DNA of 11,645 nucleotides from contig JAABOA010000742.1 in NCBI GenBank assembly GCA_015680635.1, positions 1 through 11,645 of the forward strand. Reading direction: 5' to 3'. Both the position numbers and the translations under genes were made by a program. This document shows, one piece after another, positions 9,401 to 11,645 of the stretch (the stretch's first letter is position 1; every line of letters starts with the position of its first letter). The notes beneath the pieces are model-generated. The model saw nothing but the letters and a program-made list of their open reading frames with translations, made no database searches and was not told where the DNA came from. This stretch comes from Lunasporangiospora selenospora (lineage: Eukaryota > Mortierellomycota > Mortierellomycetes > Mortierellales > Mortierellaceae).

Positions 9401-11645
9401 TACGTGAAGATCCGTGTTGAGAAGAAGGATCGAATATGTGATCGCATGGACAACATCCTTGCTGTTGGTGGCTCCTCCAAGAAGGGAATACGGGTTACAG
9501 TCGACATAGCGTTGTGCAAACACTACGAGGATTCGATCGACTTCCTGTGTCTCACCCTTGAGAGCTAACCGTTGACATAATGTGCGGAAGGCAACATCGA
9601 GCCGCATGCCAGAAAAGTCAAAGTAGCCCATGTAGTGAGTCAAGACGAGATGATGGAAGGCCTTGGGCGTACCCAGGTACTCGGAGATCTCGTCTCTTCT
9701 CAGGAAGGTTTCATCCTCATCATAGCACTGTCTTGCTGTCCGGATAGCCAATGTCTCAGAAGGCTCGCGAGTGTCCCCGCTTATGTGCCCACCACTAGAG
9801 CCTGCATTTCCTGAGTATCGTTTGAGCGCCTCGGCACTGACACAAATAGTAATAGGCCGAGCAGCGGGCAAGCTCAGTCCTCCACTTCCTAACTCTCCAG
9901 CATTGGACGCCGTGCGTTGAGTAGGCGAGGGGCGTCGAGGCGTCACCGTCGGCATATTGGTCACTATCTCTGTCAGCTCTGGAGTTTGTTCCGCGCTCTC
10001 GGTTGTCAGTACTGTCGGTGGATCAATGTTCTCGTCCTTACCCTTTGACCCTTCTTGGTCTTCTTCATCCTGCCTACTGTCCTCAATAGCAAGGCTAGAC
10101 CGTGTTGGGGTAAACATCGAAACAGGCCGACGGGAGATCGAGGGCCGACCCTCTGGCTCAAAGAAGACCTTTCCTAGACCAGGAGACGAAGGCATCGATG
10201 AGGAGGACGATGGTCGGAGATGTGGCAATGTCGCATAGCCGCCATTACTACTCCCGATACTGTACTGTGACAGTCGCCCAGAGCTGCCTCGAGAAAGTCC
10301 GAGGCTGTATCCGAGAGCTTCCTGAACGATGAACGATGCCCGTTTGGGCGAAGAAGCAGCAATGCTCTCGGTTCCTTCGTTCTCTGAAAATGTTGACTTT
10401 GTCGAGTAGTACAGTGATGTTTGGGACTGGTTGCTGAGGTGCAACGATCCCGACTCGTAGAGTTTCGAGAGCCGGTTGGTGATCACAGCAGGGACATCCT
10501 CGTCCTCTTCCTCGTCCAGTTCTTCTTCATAGTCGTCATCACCATGGTCGCCGCAGTGGCCGACTGCAGGCGGTCGAATGCCTCCGCTCTCGGCATTCTG
10601 TTTCAGCCATGATTCAACATTGGACCCTGCACTAGGGTAAGCAGCGTTGACTCCAATGTCAACGGGCGAGGCTGGTTCGCCAGCAGAGTAGCGAGTAACG
10701 TCCTTGCCAAAGAGAGGCGACAGCGGTGGAGGAGCGATCAAATGTCCTGAGTGCTGAGGCTCCAGATCGGGCAACTGTGGCTTGCCACGCATTGGATGTG
10801 ATTCGTCGCAGGGTGATGCGAGTGGGGAGGTATGGTGGTCAGCAAGATTGGGTATGGGGGGAGCATCTCTGTCGTCAAAACTCTACGGGTCATGAGGAGT
10901 AGTGCAGTTAGTGCAATTGCAACGGGGCAGATTAGTTGGGTGTTCGAGAGAGGCTAAGGGGCCAACAAGAAAAAGAGTAAGAGAGAGTTACCTTGACGAG
11001 CTTCTTGAGAAAATTACTGCTGCTCTTGCGCACCATGCGCGAAATGTTTGACTAGCGAGCAGGATTGAGAGATGGAGAGAGTTAGAGGAAGGGGCCAGGT
11101 CAGGGTCAGGTCAGGGTCAGGTCAGGGTCAGGTCAGACAGCAGGAGCAAAGTGTACGAGAGCATTCGCAGCAAGGCCCACGTCGCAGAAAAATAGTCTGT
11201 CGCGCGTTCCAAAGGGCTCTCAGACCACCCTGCGGACTATCTCTCACTCTCCGATCCTCACCTCACACTCTCCCAATTGCACTATCGTCCATTAATGCGC
11301 TGCATAATGTCGAGCACACAAAATGGGTCGAGAGCACGATGGGGTGGGTGGGGCAAGAGTAGGCCCCACGGGTATTAATAGGGCAGGTGTAGTCTATAGC
11401 ATCCTTACTTTCCCCTTTCTTTTATCTACACTACTTCTCATCCCACCCAGCACCCACTGCCCAGATGGTGGATAGCAGCACCAAACACGCGCATGCAAAC
11501 TACAATTATTCTTGTTACCTTGAACCCTCCTGTGCTCTCGCTACGCTTCCTCCTCTGCTGGAACGACTCGGACGTGTGGATGCTCTCCATGCTCGCGCCC
11601 GAGCCCACTCCCGATCCCTGAGCCTGTGGTGAGTATGGGGCCAGG
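6431..11645 (-). CDS. Sec7-PH domain Arf guanine-nucleotide exchange factor, EFA6/PSD/Syt1-like, 5' partial, four exons
   Basis: On the - strand, exons 11645-11519, 11051-10992, 10882-6941 and 6832-6431 join in phase 0 at every junction to 1509 visible residues and a TAG stop. The long N-terminal part (~1-430) is disordered and Ser/Pro/Gly-rich. The Sec7 domain spans ~438-580, with the catalytic glutamate in LKGETQEVDRIL (residue 506) and the motif NTDLHVV. A Ser-rich linker follows, then a PH domain (~968-1133) with an internal insert, a second low-complexity linker, and a C-terminal coiled coil (~1350-1460). Sec7 domains load GTP onto Arf GTPases. The PH and coiled-coil order matches EFA6/PSD-type membrane-bound GEFs, and the glutamate finger suggests it is active. 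The exact orthologue (Syt1, Yel1 or Sec74-like) cannot be fixed here. A possible start is ATG 11590-11588, but the frame stays open to the window edge. Confidence 0.88.
6833..6940 (-). other. last intron of the Sec7-PH gene (108 nt)
   Basis: On the - strand the donor GTAAGC starts at 6940, after the codons for PMMRL. The acceptor GATCAG ends at 6833. A near-perfect TACTAAT branch point (complement of 6865-6871) lies about 33 nt before it. Phase 0 joining gives MMRL-FHPKSSNYTKAF and continues the coiled-coil block. Without splicing the frame stops three codons later. Confidence 0.92.
7660..8170 (-). other. PH domain with internal low-complexity insert
   Basis: The first half (YRLEGILWRKHLLERHDKK, AWRHLLVVVDQERGSLIMF) gives the opening strands of a PH fold. 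The second half (IPLQHTITNILPAPGY, KHVFAVQSFTGGVYLFQTT, PQECEVWARTCNFWAART) gives the later strands and the C-terminal helix with its Trp. The pattern follows EFA6/PSD PH domains. About 55-60 Gly/Ser-rich residues (near 1015-1072) are inserted between the halves. Confidence 0.75.
9328..9760 (-). other. Sec7 (Arf-GEF) catalytic domain
   Basis: Visible residues ~438-580. Diagnostic stretches in order are EISEYLGTPKAFHHLVL, YFDFSGMRLDVAFRTLC, LALKGETQEVDRILVVFAQR, DVVHAITYSILLLNTDLH and MSKSAFVKNTL. The Glu of GETQ (codon at 9553-9551) is the catalytic glutamate finger of the family. The hydrophobic-groove motif with NTDLH is intact. No key residue appears to be missing. Confidence 0.92.
10883..10991 (-). 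other. intron between the second and third visible exons of the Sec7-PH gene (109 nt)
   Basis: Donor GTAACT starts at 10991 on the - strand, after KKLVK. Acceptor CCGTAG ends at 10883. A CTAAC branch point (complement of 10907-10911) sits 24 nt before it. The frame upstream of ATG 10792 stays open for 30 codons to the TAG of this acceptor. Splicing in phase 0 gives FLKKLVK-SFDDRDAPPIPN. Confidence 0.82.
10992..11051 (-). CDS. short second visible exon of the Sec7-PH gene (20 codons)
   Basis: This 60-nt exon encodes SNISRMVRKSSSNFLKKLVK, a basic, possibly amphipathic segment that may bind membranes. It is flanked by a good acceptor and a good donor, both phase 0. Its internal ATG (MVRKSSS...) could also serve as the start of a shorter isoform, because an in-frame TAG lies just upstream, inside the acceptor. 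Confidence 0.75.
11052..11518 (-). other. long 5' intron of the Sec7-PH gene (467 nt)
   Basis: Donor GTAACA starts at 11518 on the - strand, after TGGFK. Acceptor CGCTAG ends at 11052, preceded by a pyrimidine-rich tract and a CTAAC branch point about 30 nt upstream. Both ends are phase 0 and join STGGFK-SNISRMVRK. It is over four times longer than the other two introns of this gene. It holds an 11-nt tandem repeat (11098-11136) and no supported gene. It could contain an internal promoter, but I see no decisive element. Confidence 0.7.
11098..11136. repeat. 11-nt tandem repeat, about 3.5 copies, inside the 467-nt intron
   Basis: The unit GGTCAGGGTCA repeats exactly at 11098-11108, 11109-11119 and 11120-11130, followed by a partial GGTCAG. 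On the transcribed (-) strand each unit supplies a CTGAC pentamer, which matches the fungal branch-point consensus. The array ends about 45 nt from the acceptor. Confidence 0.9.
11519..11645 (-). CDS. first visible exon of the Sec7-PH gene, truncated by the window edge
   Basis: The 127 bases are open in the frame set by the donor at 11518. They encode a Ser/Gly/Gln-rich stretch ending QQRRKRSESTGGFK. An in-frame ATG at 11590-11588 (MESIHTSESF) could be the start, but the frame continues to the edge. Possible AG acceptors near 11620-11625 leave the exon's true beginning open. The composition matches the rest of the disordered N-terminus. Confidence 0.65.

Noticed and set aside
8993-9568. A 191-codon + strand frame opposite the Sec7 domain
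   Set aside because: It is antisense to a strongly conserved catalytic domain and resembles no known protein, so it is a complement shadow.
11098-11136. AGGTCA direct repeats resembling nuclear-receptor half-sites, or a telomere-like repeat
   Set aside because: Fungi lack such receptors. The unit is not a telomere repeat, and it sits in an intron, so a simple minisatellite is the better explanation.
11310-11375. A G-rich stretch (GGGGTGGGTGGGG) as a possible G-quadruplex or promoter
   Set aside because: Only three close G runs of three or more are present, and no convincing promoter element accompanies them.
1-11645. Transposons, terminal inverted repeats, tRNA, rRNA, CRISPR or phage-like features
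   Set aside because: None was recognised on either strand. The two spliced genes and their introns account for nearly all of the window.

Overview
This window looks like ordinary chromosomal DNA from a filamentous, early-diverging fungus. Mortierellomycota is my best guess, but it is an inference. The support is about half G+C, short spliceosomal introns (mostly 108-141 nt, three longer ones) with GTAAG-type donors and CTAAC/CTAAT/CTGAC branch points, Ser/Gln/Glu-rich linkers, and two protein families typical of fungi. I see no mobile element, CRISPR array, rRNA, tRNA or bacterial feature.

The window holds two large multi-exon genes in convergent (tail-to-tail) order, and both lose their 5' ends at the window edges. 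Gene 1 (+ strand, bases 1-5963) has five visible exons: 1-824, 966-4111, 4231-5198, 5311-5533 and 5740-5963. They join in frame to 1794 residues plus a stop. It encodes a polytopic membrane protein of the fungal 'ER transporter 6TM N-terminal / FUSC-like / DUF2421' family, related to fission yeast Bre4 (brefeldin A sensitivity). Gene 2 (- strand, bases 11645-6431) has four visible exons: 11645-11519, 11051-10992, 10882-6941 and 6832-6431. They join in frame to 1509 residues plus a stop. It encodes an Arf guanine-nucleotide exchange factor with a Sec7 domain, a PH domain and a C-terminal coiled coil, of the EFA6/PSD/Syt1 type. Bases 5964-6430 are a short intergenic region of purine tracts and T-rich DNA shared by the two 3' ends.

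Both proteins plausibly act on the endomembrane system. One belongs to a family linked to brefeldin A sensitivity and the other to the enzyme family that brefeldin A targets. The Sec7 domain carries a Tyr-Ser-Asp-Met quartet at the four positions that I recall making Sec7 domains brefeldin-sensitive. Whether the two genes are functionally connected is speculation.

The most useful results are corrections to naive gene calling. The obvious long-ORF starts (base 898 on +, base 10792 on -) are probably not real translation starts. Splice sites with matching phase extend both proteins, including two previously hidden N-terminal exons of the Sec7 gene. I did not find a convincing undescribed system.
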